The notes beneath the pieces were generated by a model. That model was not told where the DNA came from. It was given only the letters and a program-made list of their open reading frames with translations, and did not search any database. 64,000 nucleotides of DNA from Enchytraeus crypticus (lineage: Eukaryota > Annelida > Clitellata > Enchytraeida > Enchytraeidae), in assembly GCA_905160935.1 (NCBI GenBank), contig CAJHZI010000837.1:222501-286500 (forward strand). Reading direction: 5' to 3'. Below are positions 1 to 11,868 of this stretch, in pieces. Every line of letters begins with the position of its first letter. The first letter of the stretch is position 1. A program made the translations under genes and the position numbers.

Positions 1-5
1 AATTA

Positions 6-24
6 ATATTTAGAGGTTGCACAA
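6..24. repeat. left arm of 19-bp inverted repeat bracketing the 0-18 kb block
   Basis: The sequence ATATTTAGAGGTTGCACAA at 6-24 is found again, exactly and in inverse orientation, at 18104-18122. The two copies bracket all fragments of the uncharacterised minus-strand gene. They could be terminal inverted repeats of a DNA transposon; TAGAGG... ends resemble hAT-type termini. No clean target duplication is seen. Confidence 0.5.
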
Positions 25-71
25 CAGACTCAAATATTATATATAATATGACCTACTTAATGAAAACACTG

Positions 72-299
72 TCAAGGATTAAAAGTTTTCTTGACGACCG
101 TTGACTTGTTTGAGTCAGGATAATGCAATCTCTGATTGTCCACTATCTGTAACAGGAGCTGTTTCTGTTCTTCTTGGTTAGTAAGCACTCCGTTGAACGA
201 TTGACAAAGCGCAACGCCGCGCTCAGCAGCGTCATTCACGACCTTTAACTGACCTGCCTTTCTCCCGAGCTTTAATCTATACGTCATTTGTGTCTCATA
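72..299 (-). pseudogene. C-terminal part of an uncharacterised invertebrate protein family
   Basis: The minus strand reads 76 open codons up to a stop, with the core VVNDAAERGVALCQSFNG followed by an acidic EEQKQ stretch, LLLQIVDNQR and a lysine-rich tail. I recognise this as the C-terminus of a large, functionally uncharacterised family spread through invertebrate genomes (remembered, not searched). It continues on the other side of the Tc1/mariner element at 1887-2479; the reading frames either side of the insertion differ by one base, so the gene was probably already broken. The biochemical role is unknown; its copy number in genomes and the flanking 19-bp inverted repeat suggest a transposon origin. 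Confidence 0.55.
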
Positions 300-301
300 T
301 A

Positions 302-340
302 TAGGGTGTCGCATAAGTTCGTATACCGTTTTCAAATTGC
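302..340. repeat. Tc1/mariner terminal inverted repeat, left
   Basis: The 39 bases starting TAGGGTGTCGCATAAG match the inverse complement of 1846-1884 without mismatch; similarity stops at the next base. Confidence 0.88.
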
Positions 341-493
341 ATTAACTCTGGAACTACTTAACCGTTTTAAACCAAATTTGGACAGTATGTAGACACGATA
401 AATAAAATATATGGGTACAATTTAATTTGTAATCGTACAAGTAATTAAGTAGAAACTGAAATTTTTCTGAATGACGTCACATTTTCGCAAAAA

Positions 494-1585
494 CTAATAT
501 TTTATAGTATTTCCTTTTTGCTTAATGACAGCGAGTATTCTATCCGGCATAGATTTGATTAATGTCTGAAGTATTTCCACTTTCACTGATCTCCAAGCTT
601 GTTGTAGACGACGTTTCAGCTGCACAACATTCGTGGGCTCTGGATCGCGGTAGACACTAAACGACAGAATACTCCACAGGTTCTCGATAGGAGAAAGGTC
701 TGGAGAGTTCGGTGGCCAGTCCTTCGGCTTAATGTACGATGGAATGTTGTCTTCCAACCATCTTGTTGTTTTGGCTGATGTATGACATCTTGCACCATCC
801 TGTTGAAAGATGCCAAGGTCATTGTCATTGAACAGCTTTACTCGAGTAACGTTGCCGCCGGTTACGATTCTTTGAAACGCTGGCTTGACGAGTTTATCCA
901 GTATGTTTACAATGTAATAATCCGAGTTAAGTCGTGTACCGTTCGGAATGAAGTGCAGACTCGTTAATCCGTGTGCAGTCATTCCGCCCCAAACCATAAC
1001 CGAGGGACTGAACTTCATTTGAGCAGCGGGAGGAACATTACTCTCCTGTGATCCCCACACAGTGTCGTTCTTGGGATTGGGTATGTAAAACACTTTGAAG
1101 GGTGACTCGTCAGTAAACAGAACATTTGACCAATCCTGAACAGTCCAATTACGATGATCACGCGCAAACTTAATACGTTTCACCTTGTGAGCATCAGTCA
1201 ACAGTGGAATTTTTTTGCGACGCCAGTTCTTCCACTTCAGGTCATTAACCATGTATCTGCGAATTGTGTCCTTAGAAGCACGTTCATTACGAATTTTCAG
1301 TTGATTTGAAATACGGCGCAAACTCTGTCCACGTCTGTATTTTGCGGATTGGATGAGACGCTTGGCTGTATTAGACAGTATCTTCGGACGTCCACTACGT
1401 TTCATATCCACTAGTTTTTCGTCAAATTTGCTTCGACCTACCCACTTCGTAACCCAACACTTACTCCGATTTAACTTTTGTGCAATACATTTATGCGAAT
1501 ATCCTTCTTTAGCCAATACTACTGCCTGTGCACGTAATTGTATTATTTTAATTTTATCCATATTATAAATTATACGCGGCCTCAT
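494..1585 (-). CDS. Tc1/mariner DD37E transposase
   Basis: 363-residue DDE transposase that would excise and insert its own element at TA sites in the nucleus. The N-terminus has a helix-turn-helix region (KEGYSHKCIAQKLNRSKCWV) followed by a GRP-type linker (SGRPKI) and a second HTH_Tnp_Tc3-like segment. Catalytic residues are visible: first D in VLFTDESPF, second D in FQQDGARCH, and E in SPIENLW. The second D and the E are separated by 37 residues, placing it with DD37E rather than DD34E Tc1 or DD34D mariner. The start may be the listed Met or MDKIK eight residues later. No stop or frameshift, so possibly functional. Confidence 0.9.
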   Translation of the reverse strand: MRPRIIYNMDKIKIIQLRAQAVVLAKEGYSHKCIAQKLNRSKCWVTKWVGRSKFDEKLVDMKRSGRPKILSNTAKRLIQSAKYRRGQSLRRISNQLKIRNERASKDTIRRYMVNDLKWKNWRRKKIPLLTDAHKVKRIKFARDHRNWTVQDWSNVLFTDESPFKVFYIPNPKNDTVWGSQESNVPPAAQMKFSPSVMVWGGMTAHGLTSLHFIPNGTRLNSDYYIVNILDKLVKPAFQRIVTGGNVTRVKLFNDNDLGIFQQDGARCHTSAKTTRWLEDNIPSYIKPKDWPPNSPDLSPIENLWSILSFSVYRDPEPTNVVQLKRRLQQAWRSVKVEILQTLIKSMPDRILAVIKQKGNTIKY

Positions 1586-1845
1586 CGAACAATAACATTG
1601 ACACGTTGATTAGCCTTGACTGCGGTCCTGGACGACAACATCAGGTAATTTCCAGGCACGCGCTGCATGCAGCCACAGCGTGTCTCTAGCTGCGCCAGTC
1701 AGAAAATGGGTCACATTGCGCGACAGCGCCGTGTGACGTCATTTCCTGGTCTAATGAAAATAAACTTGCACCAACATCTAATTCACATCTATTATACACG
1801 AATACGAAATTTTATGAACATGCGACCTTTACTAGCCGAATTACT

Positions 1846-1884
1846 GCAATTTGAAAACGGTATACGAACTTATGCGACACCCTA
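1846..1884. repeat. Tc1/mariner terminal inverted repeat, right
   Basis: Inverse partner of 302-340, ending GCGACACCCTA followed by the duplicated TA. Confidence 0.88.
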
Positions 1885-1886
1885 TA

Positions 1887-2479
1887 CTTGGATCTTCTTC
1901 TAGAAAATCCTGATCCATATCTAAAGCTATGAACAGCTTCCTAGCATTCGTTGTTTCGAAATCAGATAGTTTTTTCTTAGTAGTTTTATCGTCAACAATA
2001 ATTGTGCGTGGTAGATGGTCACATGAACCTTCGCTTTCAAGCGCTCTTGTCATGTCAACTTTTTCATCAACGGTAACATCTGCATCAAAAAAGTCAGTCC
2101 AATCAGAGTCTCACTTAGATATCACAGATGGTTGGAGAAACTCTTCATTGCTGCCGATACAACAGATTCATCCAAGGACTTTTATGCCTCTATGTCTCTG
2201 AGTAGAGACAGGTCGTTGCATGGAGCTGATGTTGGACATTGGCAGGTAAACTATGCTTTAAAATAGACGTTGATCACAAAAACGTTGATTCGATGGAGTC
2301 CTATGAGTTCTCGCTCTGTCAGCTTAAACTGAGATCAGAAGAGAAAAATCTTCAGAAAGTATGTCAGCTTGACCATCGACCTTGCCTGATGTACAGCACC
2401 AGGTTGCTGAATAGTGACATCTCCCAAACTTTCAGCTCTAAGAAAGAGTTGAGACAGCTGAAGATCCGGAGCTCTCTAT
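1887..2479 (-). pseudogene. middle part of the uncharacterised family gene
   Basis: Reading the minus strand from 2479 down, broken frames give PGAVHQARSMVK, an FLKIFLF stretch, SQFKLTEREL, SAPCNDLSLLRD, a SNHL-YLSETLIGL stretch and then a clean ORF (2053-1887) ending ALDMDQDFLEEDPS. In order these match my recollection of the family, where a PGAxHxARWM block is followed by an HLWYLSEEL block and then the VVND-AERG tail. In-frame stops and shifts make it a pseudogene. The LTR retrotransposon begins exactly where this segment is cut, at 2480. Confidence 0.5.
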
Positions 2480-3334
2480 TATAGCATAACCGGATCCTTA
2501 ACGTCCCTTTCTTATGCTATGGTGTACTTATGACCCAGTTATCATTTACCTGGTTGTCTTACCCCTTATCCGGTAATGATGTTATTATACTTCGGTAATA
2601 TTCCGTTGTAACCCATTTATAGATTTCTAGATTGCAATGTGATGGTGCAATGCTTTTTCAACCTATGTTCCAGAGCTTCCGTTAAGCTATTAATTAGTAG
2701 GAGGTCTTTCTTTAGGTATGCTTATATATCTTTCGGTTCTATGCTTTGTCTATAGAGATATCACTGAATATCTCTCTTTGTCCTTCTTTCTCTGGTTTGA
2801 ACCGGATGCTTAATTGAATTGATATCTAGAGATTATTATTATGAACTTGACTTTAGGAAGTTAACTTAGAGTCAGATTCGAGATTAGTGACTTGAAGATT
2901 CGGTGACTAGCATCCGGTGAGTAGTTAGTCTTGTGACTTAGAGTAGCAGTCAGACATGCAGTTAGTCTTGTGACTTAGAGTCGGTCACTTGTCGAGTTTG
3001 TTAGGCGAGTTGACTTGGGTAGTCAACATGACACAGGTACATAGAATGTTTTAGTATGGTATGTATGTTTGTATGTTTGAAGTTATGATATGTTAAAATA
3101 TCATAACAGTGGTAATTAAATTATGTTTACGAACTGTAGGTTCTTTATGTGATGCGTGAATTGTAATGGAATGTATTATTAAATATCGTTATGTTAGAAC
3201 TAGTGTTGTTGTGTAGCGTAGAGATAACATTAGAATTGCGCCTTCAATACTATACCACCTCGGCCAGGACAACCCAATTCCTTCGGGAACCTTCCAAAGA
3301 CGATAAGCCATTAGTTACGAACCGTAGGTTCTTT
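2480..3334 (+). repeat. 5' LTR
   Basis: Begins TATAGCATAACCGG and ends near GTAGGTTCTTT; aligned by eye with 11869-12751 over the whole length. The termini are not the usual TG...CA, and the exact 3' edge is uncertain by about 20 bases because the 3' copy is abutted by a LINE. Confidence 0.75.
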
Positions 3335-4170
3335 AATCTTTAGTACGCTAGTTGGTAGCTCGTAATGTGGTTGAGCAGGTAATAGGTATTGAGGAGCCGC
3401 AACGGTGCGCTGCAAAAACAAAATTTAATTAAGAGTGTTCTGAATATAATAATATGCTGTTACAAATTTCTGATGTGAACAATTAACTTTTACTGTAGTA
3501 TTTAACTAAACAGAATTTTCACATTGTTAGACGGCAGCGAAACGATAATTAGTTATAATTATTGATGATTGTAATTGATACGTAGAGTGGTAGTCAATGA
3601 GAGTTGTGTGGTAATCTTGAACGTGTATAGGGAAGCTATTATATAGATTAAAATTTTAAAGTCTGAGAAAATTGTAAGTTAAGCTGTTGATAAAATTCTG
3701 TATTTTTGTAATGCTGTATTTGCGTAGTAAACTGTAAATTTTAAGTGAAACATGAAATGATTTACGTAAGTGTTACGAGTAACTAAGAGACCTAGGAACG
3801 GAATTTTAGCGAATTTAAGTTACGTGAAACTAAATTGCTACGTAAAAGTGCATTATGAATGCTAATGAATTTTATAATGATTAACTAGAATGTTAAGTAA
3901 CGACTAGAATTACGAATTCTAGAGTAATTGAGACAAGGAGTCATATAACTGTTAACTGAATTGTGTAGTGCTCGTGAAGCACAATAAAAAAAACATTTCT
4001 GTAATGCAAGTGTTAAAGTTAGCATAAATTGACTAAATGAAATTTTGCTAGTGTAAGGTAGAATTTAAATTGAACGACTATTTAACCGTGCTTTTCGAGA
4101 TTTTCTTGAGTGTTTCAGCACAGGTATTATAAGAAGGTGCTGTGTTAAAAGAAAGTTTTGAACATTTCAT

Positions 4171-5290
4171 ATGACTTCCGTGGTCACACGTAAGCAGTCG
4201 ACGAGAGGTGGGTCAGATCAAGCGAGTTCAGGAGAGACGAGTAGACAGGAAGACACGACGTCAACCAGTCCAGCAGTCGACACTACACACAGTAGGTCAA
4301 CAATAAATAATTTTGCGTCAAATAATTTCGTTGAAAGCGACGAGATAATTTCTCAAATGGCAGCCACGGCGCACATTAAAATATTTTAGGGGAGGATAAT
4401 GATAGTCCAACTGTATTTCTCGAACGTCTATTATTATATCTTGAAACTAAAGGAGAAATTCCAGATAAAACCAAATTGGCTATCGCGTCAACATTTTTGA
4501 CGGGAAGTGCTTTTGAGTGGTGCTCCAGACAGATATTATCTAGGGAAGGACAGGCACCCAAACTCGCAACATCTGACCAGTTTAAGGAATCATTTCTGGA
4601 AAGATTCCAGGCCTCTTAAACTGATAATTGGCAGCGAATGGACAATCTATACAGATATAATCAACGTCCAGGTCAGAGTGTCGAAAATTTTCTGTCAGAA
4701 ATTAATCGGTTGGGAGCGGAAGCCGGAGTTTCCGATGAGCAGATACTCAATGCCGCTTTAGGCGCATTTCTGCCTGAAATAAGATTAACTGTGTTACACC
4801 ACGAGATCAAAGTCTCCAAGACATTAGAAAATGGGCTCGTTTATTTTGTGATGATTTGTCTATGTCACATACGGTTAATAGGACGACACGAAATACGACT
4901 CCAGGTACGACACAAGACGACACGACACAAGACAAGTTATTAGAAGAGTGTAGCGACATTGCACGGAGAGTGAATAGACCAGAAACATCTAACCCTTCAT
5001 TGTTATCTCTGACGAATCTCCGGATGATAATAAACGATTAGCAGATAGTAGTAATCATAGAACGGTACGACGGAACGTACAAAATGATAGTCGTGTAAAT
5101 GAAGTGCCAAGAACAGTAAATAAAGTACAAGTGGGTAGAACGTCACAATTTCATCCTGTTCGAACGAATAGCGACATCTGTACTCGATGTGGTTTGAAAT
5201 ATTTACATTCAAATACTTGTATCGCGAAAGGTAAAATGTAATTTTTGCCACAAACCAAACCATTTTGCCAAAGTTTGTCGTGCAAGATAA
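4171..5290 (+). pseudogene. retroviral-type gag (capsid and zinc knuckle), frameshifted
   Basis: Frames switch several times, but together they read as a Ty3-like Gag that would form the retrotransposon particle. After a Ser/Thr-rich N-terminus (from the ATG at 4171) come capsid-like segments: SPTVFLERLLLYLETKG, AFEWCSRQI, FKESFLERFQAS, then YNQRPGQSVENFLSEINRLG. Around 5177-5290 two cysteine clusters follow: CTRCGLKYLHSNTC and, one frame over, a classical CCHC knuckle CNFCHKPNHFAKVC. At least three frameshifts and one in-frame stop separate the parts. Confidence 0.65.
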
Positions 5291-5513
5291 ATTTCTGCAT
5301 GACAGGGCCAAGTTCGTCGCATTCCATCGCGCGATATTAAATTATACACAACTGACGGACGGGTCAGATTGAGCGCGTTATTCAGTAAAATTAGATCACT
5401 TGAATGTCAAGATTGTGATAAGGTTAACTTGAGTAACAATGTTACAGCGGTAACAAATGATGATAAAGATAAGAAGGAAATTAAATTAGCATCTAGCCTA
5501 ATTAAGAGTTCAG

Positions 5514-5897
5514 GTGGCAAATACATTTTGTATTGTTTTGTTAGACACGGGTGCAGCTATAAATGCTATTAACGCCAATTTCTTAAAACGAAATCCTCAT
5601 AAGTTGTTAGAGCTTGATGAAGATGATGAGGTGAATTCTGTTAGAAACGCTAACAGTACTTCAATTAAGTTGCGGGGGAAGGTTATTCTTCCAATTAGAT
5701 TTGGTGATGTTGTCGTGGATCAATTGTTCTACGTGATAGATAATTTAGCAGTCGATACATTGTTAGGTGTATGTGCATTTAAAGAATTGCATATTATCAC
5801 TGATTATCGTAGTGGTTATGTTAAAATGTTTAACGGTCAAGTGACATTGCAGCTGACGCCTGCAAATAAATTATTAAGTTTAGCAGGACAGTTTTGA
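5514..5897 (+). CDS. retropepsin-like aspartic protease
   Basis: The active-site loop LLDTGAAINAINANFL and the second hydrophobic-hydrophobic-Gly motif (DTLLGVCAF) about 65 residues later identify a retroviral-type aspartic protease domain that would process Gag. The region is 127 residues from the Met, close to one protease monomer. It follows gag in another frame, as usual for LTR elements. After its stop there is no RT, which is unexpected. Confidence 0.7.
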   Translation: MANTFCIVLLDTGAAINAINANFLKRNPHKLLELDEDDEVNSVRNANSTSIKLRGKVILPIRFGDVVVDQLFYVIDNLAVDTLLGVCAFKELHIITDYRSGYVKMFNGQVTLQLTPANKLLSLAGQF

Positions 5898-6315
5898 AGC
5901 CAATGAGTATTGTTTCTGTTGTAGTCTATTCTAAGACGAAACGTAATTCTGTTTCCAACTTGAAACCATTAACCATTGTTTCAGGTAATGTCCAAAATTG
6001 AAACGGATAGGATCAACTTGAATGATGAATTCCAGCGTGTTAAATTATTCAACAACTCTAAGAAGCATTTCACTTTGAAACCAAACGGTCCAATTGCGCA
6101 GATAACGGTTGGAAATGAAAATTTAACGTCTGTTTCGAAGGATGCAATGTGTAGAAATTCACGATTTGCTAATTTAAATAAGTGTAATCGTAGATCGCGT
6201 AGGGACAATGTCTTGTCCAGTCAATATAACAACCGTGATTTCTCACGACGGCCGAGATTCTATAGTCATGTTCATTCAGGCGTGAAGCATACTCGAGGAT
6301 ACAGTGTAGGCTATT

Positions 6316-6642
6316 ATGAAGATCAGAAGCTTCACAGTAAATATAGGCCTACTACTAAATCTATGTACCATTAATTACAATTTAAATTCTGCACGTAGTG
6401 AAATGAAGAAATCGAGTGAATTTAAATCTGATCATTTCACCACTTCTTTATGTCAAACTTCACCTGTATTATGTCTTGATAAAAATATATCTACTGATAA
6501 ACCTGATTCATTTTGTTGTGATCGTGATGATGAATTACTTATGCGATACGATGATAACAATAGAAATAAAGTAGCTATTTCTGTAAACAAGTGCGTAGGT
6601 AATGAACTAGTTGCGAGTAGATCTATGAGTAGTCAGACATAG
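6316..6642 (+). pseudogene. unrecognised ORF of the LTR element
   Basis: 108 open codons, Asp/Ser/Asn-rich with several Cys, preceded (5976-6374) by another open stretch of basic character in a different frame. No family recognised. It lies between the protease and the 138-bp tandem repeats and may be part of the same long product as those repeats, broken by frameshifts. Confidence 0.3.
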
Positions 6643-6780
6643 AACGATAGTAAAGTCGAAGCGAATACAAGTATAAGTAATCAGACCCATAGAGAAATTC
6701 AATACGACAATAGTAGTAATTATGTAACGAGCGATGCGATAAATAGAAATAGATCTGCAGATAACTGTATGTCAGTTAGT

Positions 6781-7350
6781 AAGTCGACCAACACAGATAC
6801 GGTTAATAATAACGTAATTGTAACCGCACGTAACAATAGACTAGTCGAGCGAGCAACGAACACAGAGTTAATTACTGAGAATAGAATTAGAACGGCAGAT
6901 GACTGCACGTCAATGGATAAGTCGACCAACACAGATACGGTCAATGAGAAGTTAATTATAGCTGAGCATAACAATAGAGTAGTCGAGCGAGCAACGAACA
7001 CAGAGTTAATTACTGAGAATAGAATTAGAACGGCAGATGATTTCACGTTAATGGATAAGTCGACCAACGCAGATACTGTCGATGAGAAGTTAATTATAGC
7101 TTCACGTAACAATAGAGTAGTCGAGCGAGGGATGAATACAGTTAATTACTGAGCGTAGTGGTAGAACGGCAGATGACTGCACGTTAGTTAAACAGGTTAC
7201 CAGTGCAGATCCATGCGTTAGTAGTAATGAGCGAGTAATTAGTGAAATTAATTAAGATCAGTCAAGCAATTGTGTAGCGAGCGATGTTGAGAATAGTAGT
7301 ACAACTGTAGATGACTGTACGTTAGTCAAGCAGGCAACCAATGCAGATAC
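6781..7350 (+). repeat. 138-bp coding tandem repeats (46-residue units)
   Basis: Units starting AAGTCGACCAACACAG at 6781, 6919 and 7057 are spaced exactly 138 bp, i.e. 46 codons; diverged fourth and fifth units start near 7190 and 7328. Each encodes KSTNTDTVNEKLII, then NNRVVERATNTELITEN and RIRTADDCT. The open frame 6769-7152 runs through three units and is broken in the fourth. Repeated protein modules in this position of an LTR element are not something I recognise. Confidence 0.8.
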
Positions 7351-7597
7351 AGTAGGTATTAATACTCTGTTATTAGTAACCAGTGAGTCTAGTAACGAAC
7401 AATCAATTAGGAGAGAATTAATTGATAGTGGAGAAGCGATAGCTACATCAGATAATGACTTAGTTGAGTCAACAGTTAAAAGGAAGAATAAGTGTGGCAT
7501 TATAAATGCAACATTATTAAGATGTAAAGGCTTTAGAAGTGTTGACGGGGATGAGAATTCAACATGCAGTGAAGGTGAAGAAGCGACTAGTGCAGAT

Positions 7598-8147
7598 TTG
7601 ATGTGCAATATAAATTTAACCTCAGTTCCATCTCATAGATATGGTGACAAGAAGTATAGAAGGGAGATGTTAAGATTAGCAGGTGGGGCAATATACGATA
7701 TGTTAGACTTCGAAGACATCGAAGAAACAGCCGAACAAAACGTTTATCATGTTCTAAAGAATAGTGGACAGATTGAGGCGGAAATAAATAGAATCCAGCC
7801 AGTTGCTAAAAGATTTGGGCGAAGAGGTTAAGTTCTTCTGTGATGAAGAAACCAAATATGATTCAGATGATCTAGATGACGATGAAAGTTCAATATTTCA
7901 TGAAATGGAATGGAGAGATATTGTAGTTAACTACGGACCTACAGAGAGAAGGAATAAAGTAAAAGAAACCAAAAAGAAGAAAAAGAAAAAGGATCAGTTA
8001 ACTTCAAACGACATAGTCGGATTAAATAGTTTAACGTCCGATTTTGAATCGCATAGTGAGCATACGAAAGATCAGCGTAGCCATAGTGGACACAATTTAA
8101 TGTCTATTGCAAATTGGGCTGGGATAAGATATCTTGATGAAAAGTAA
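7598..8147 (+). pseudogene. unrecognised charged protein of the LTR element
   Basis: Two overlapping frames (7598-7831 and 7803-8147) join naturally near 7815 through a one-base shift. The product has a normal-looking N-terminal part (RYGDKKYRREMLRLAGGAIY), an Asp-rich patch (DSDDLDDDESS) and a run of Lys (KKKKKK). A further short reading frame with QQQSIKKMDVVQQNTF and LALWRDFLGVPLDFVE continues to 8340. No RT, RNase H, integrase or envelope features were seen. Role unknown. Confidence 0.4.
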
Positions 8148-8344
8148 GAAATTCCACAGAATTTGTCTATTTATGACTAGAGAACAGCAGCAAAGTATTA
8201 AGAAAATGGATGTTGTACAGCAAAATACATTTATTGTCGATAGGCTATGTGAAATGCGAGCGCAGGGAAAAATAGATTATTTATGAATCAATTAGCTTTA
8301 TGGAGAGATTTCCTAGGTGTACCATTAGATTTTGTAGAGTGAGT

Positions 8345-11300
8345 TAGTAAAGGTAATCGTAGTACTAGCAAGTAAGCTAAGTAATTATAATATAGAAGTG
8401 ATATTCTATGATGAAAAGCGGAGCGAATTTATTATGAGAAAACGAATGCACAAATGAGCATGTGTGGAAAAATAAAAGATGAATTTACGAAAATTAAAGA
8501 ACGTAAATTAACTATTTAAATTTGATAGTATGTTACAGGAACAACTGATGAGTACAGACGATGTTCTGTTCAGGCTTTCAGATGAGTTCTGGTTGTTAAG
8601 GTATTATAACGACATCTGGTGAGTAAAACAATGATTATTTTCGTTAGTAGACATCTAGCGAATAACGAGCGAATTGCTAATTTATAGATAGACAGTATTC
8701 TACGAAGAAAATATGAGATATATATACTATTATAGTATAGTATAGAAATAAATAAATAAAACAATGAGCAGATTTGTAATATATTTATATTACTAGAAAA
8801 GTACTACTAGGAGGCTAAGTACTAGAGAATATAGTATACAGAAGTGGTATACAGTATAGATATACATGCAGTGAGGCATGGTATATACAGTGCTCAGAAT
8901 GAAGTAGAATTAATTAAATTCTACTGGTTAGTAACTAGTAGCAGATCAGCTATGTTACGCAAATGAAGTTATGAATTTTTCGAAAATTCAAGGAAGATAA
9001 AGAGTTAGGGAATTTTAATTGCGGAATTAGTCAATATAATGACTAGGCAGATGATTAGAGCTTATGTGCTCGAGAGAAAATAAAGGTGTATAGTAAACAC
9101 TGAGTTGAGTTATAATGCGATTTGACTAGCTAATTATGAGCTATGTTATAAGATTACTGAAGCATTAGGAGATGATTATAGTAGATTTATATGAATTTAA
9201 ATGAGAGTGAGTAAGCTTTGACTTGCAGTTAAGCTATGAAGATTTAAATAGCGCTGTTAAGCTATGATAAAGCAGAGTGTAGATAAAATTTACAGCTAAT
9301 GGATCTAGTAAAACAAGTTGAGATTATTTACGAGTAGTCAGCAGGTTTATTAGGAGAGATACACATACATACAGTGAGATATATATAAATTGAAGTGTCA
9401 AGGCATAAATTATTACTGTAGAGTAATAGAAGAAGTTATATGCAGTTTAAGCATAGAGACATAGTAGAAGAACAGATATGTAGCTTAAGCATATAGATAC
9501 AGTTGAATTATATAATTCAGAATTAGGATAGCAGAGACTATCAGATGCATTTATTGCAGAGTTTAAATCTTTGAGATTTTTGTGACTAACTTTAGGAGAG
9601 CGTTAGTGAAACTGAGGTCTATTGAGTAGTGTACTAAGAGATGAGTACTCAGAGATATATGTACAGAGATACATAGTTGAATAGTAAAGGAGATCTACAG
9701 ATTTTGCTATGAGATTAGTACAAGATATATATATATACAGAGATATATACTTAGGAGATTAGTACAAGAGGGTTAAATACAGAGATGTATATAGGAGATA
9801 TACAGAGAGATATTTGAGAAAAGTACTAAGAGATATAGGAGATGTCAGTACTAGAGATATGCAGAAGAGATATATATATAGATATCAGTAGTAGAGATTT
9901 AGAAGAACATATTAGCAGGAGAGTTAAGCTAATTAGTAACATATCAGTTTGAATGATTGTTGTTAGGCACGTACCTGACAGTAACAGATCAGATGATGAT
10001 GACGATGTGATCAGATCAGGCTAGTGATCAGATCAGGCTAGCGATCAGATCAGTGGAGGTATTAACAGACGAGATCTTGTGAGGAGGCAGATCCAGAAGT
10101 TGACGTGGAACATTTTTGTAAGCCATGAGAAAATTTTGTTGAGAAATAAAATTTATTTTTTGCAGATTTCTTCAGACGGTGGGTCGAAATCTAACTACAG
10201 GGAGAGGTATACGAATACGTGGATGATTACCATAACAGTAATTACTTATTACTATTACGAGTAGTAATGATAGGTGACACTAATTTCGAACAATGTTGCG
10301 AATCGAAGGCGACGATCAATGCGAGGAATAAATTAAATTTGTAATTAATTCATGAACAGTTAAAAGTTTTGAAAATGTTAGTCATTGTGAAATATGATCA
10401 CAAGAGTTCGGTTATACATGTTGAAAGTTAATTAGTTTAAGTTCTATTGTGTCTAATAGGTAGGCATAAAATGTGATACACGTTTAGTTGCTACTTTGTG
10501 GACTTGATATTTTATCCATGACAACTACAAGTTTCATTATTTGTTGTTTCCAGGCCGATGCAGTTATTAAGTAAAATGCACAGTGAACTATGACTAATGT
10601 TTGTACTTTATTTATTAGTGTGTACAAGTACTATGTGAATTTTATTTGCTGATCGTGAGTTTACTAAACGATCTTCTTGATCTGAATACAGATGAGGCAG
10701 TATGCTGAGTTTGTACAGTGGGTTGATGACATGAAAAAACGATATCGATCATTTTGACTGTAATTTGGGGAGGACTTGAGTATTATAAAATGAGCTCATA
10801 ACGAGTGTGGAAGTCTGTGTTTTTGACTTTTCTCTATCTCATTATTATGAATTACTCGAGCCTTAATGGTCGTTATCAGAAAGTGAAACGCAGAGAGATA
10901 AGTTTTTTGCTCTCGGGAACACGCATATAACAATTATTATTATTGTATAAAAAAATGATAAGATGAAGTAATTCACGGAAAACGGTAGTTACCCGCATGA
11001 ATTATAATATTATTATCGAGAAATTTCGAGACCAGGCAACCTTATTGGGTGGCCAGAAGGTCATTCCTTCTGTAATCCGTATGGAAGCTATTGAGCATGG
11101 AAAGATCAGGAAATAAGAGCATTTCTAACACGTTCGTCGAAAGAAAACGTTTATATGTCTAGTAGCTACTGTAACTATATCACTGAGCGGGCAATGCTAA
11201 CTGTTTCGTTTGTCAAATGATAAGTTGAAGATTTAGTAACTGTGATGTCAGAAAGTTGAATTGTATCAAGTATGTTTAAGTGAATTATTATTAACTATTT

Positions 11301-11868
11301 TAATAAGCTAAGTTCAAGTGCTACTGCTTTCTTTTCAGTTTGATCCCATTTAAGATTCATTTCTCTACAATGAGTTCTGATTCTTATAATTTCTTAGTTT
11401 AATGAGCGAGTGTATCTCATTTATTTAAAAAATTAGATCTTGAAGTAAGACACGAGTAGATAAGTATTTAATTTTTGAATCTGAATCTCGAAATTTATTC
11501 TTGGCACAGTTCTTAGCCCACGTGAAGTGACAGCGTTTAATTGAAGTGATGCTTTCATTACTTGCTTTGCTCAAGTTACATGTATTGATATAAGTTGAGG
11601 ACTAAGTGTGTAGTCAATCAGTGCTAATAGCATTATATTTGATTGATTGCATGAGTCAACGCGACGATGGGACGAGGGAGGACAGTTCTTCTTCGTGGGT
11701 CAGTCGAGGAGTTCTACTTCATCTACGTCGTCTATTTTGAAGAACTGTCCTGTGTTGAACATTCGAACATTTGAACTTTGGTTGTTCGTTAGTTTGTAGT
11801 GTATATGACTGAGTGATTGTATGTACGAAAATTTTGCTGCTCAAATTTTCGTTTCAAAGTGATGGTAA
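8345..11868. other. long non-coding 3' interior of the LTR element
   Basis: About 3.5 kb without convincing coding sequence. It is purine-rich on the plus strand, with recurring GAGATATATAC-like words between 8800 and 9900, three 17-18 bp repeats of GTGATCAGATCAGGCTA at about 10007-10054, and an inverted repeat GGACAGTTCTTC / GAAGAACTGTCC around 11690-11750. This is where pol would be expected. Confidence 0.5.

Larger units (their letters stand above)
302..1884 (-). mobile_element. Tc1/mariner transposon, DD37E type, apparently complete
   Basis: A 1,583-bp element begins TAGGGTGTCGCATAAG and ends with its inverse, and is flanked by TA on both sides (300-301 and 1885-1886), the target duplication expected for Tc1/mariner. 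It encloses one uninterrupted transposase gene. It sits inside the uncharacterised family gene whose pieces lie at 72-299 and 1887-2479. Near-identical ends and an open transposase indicate a young insertion. Confidence 0.9.
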
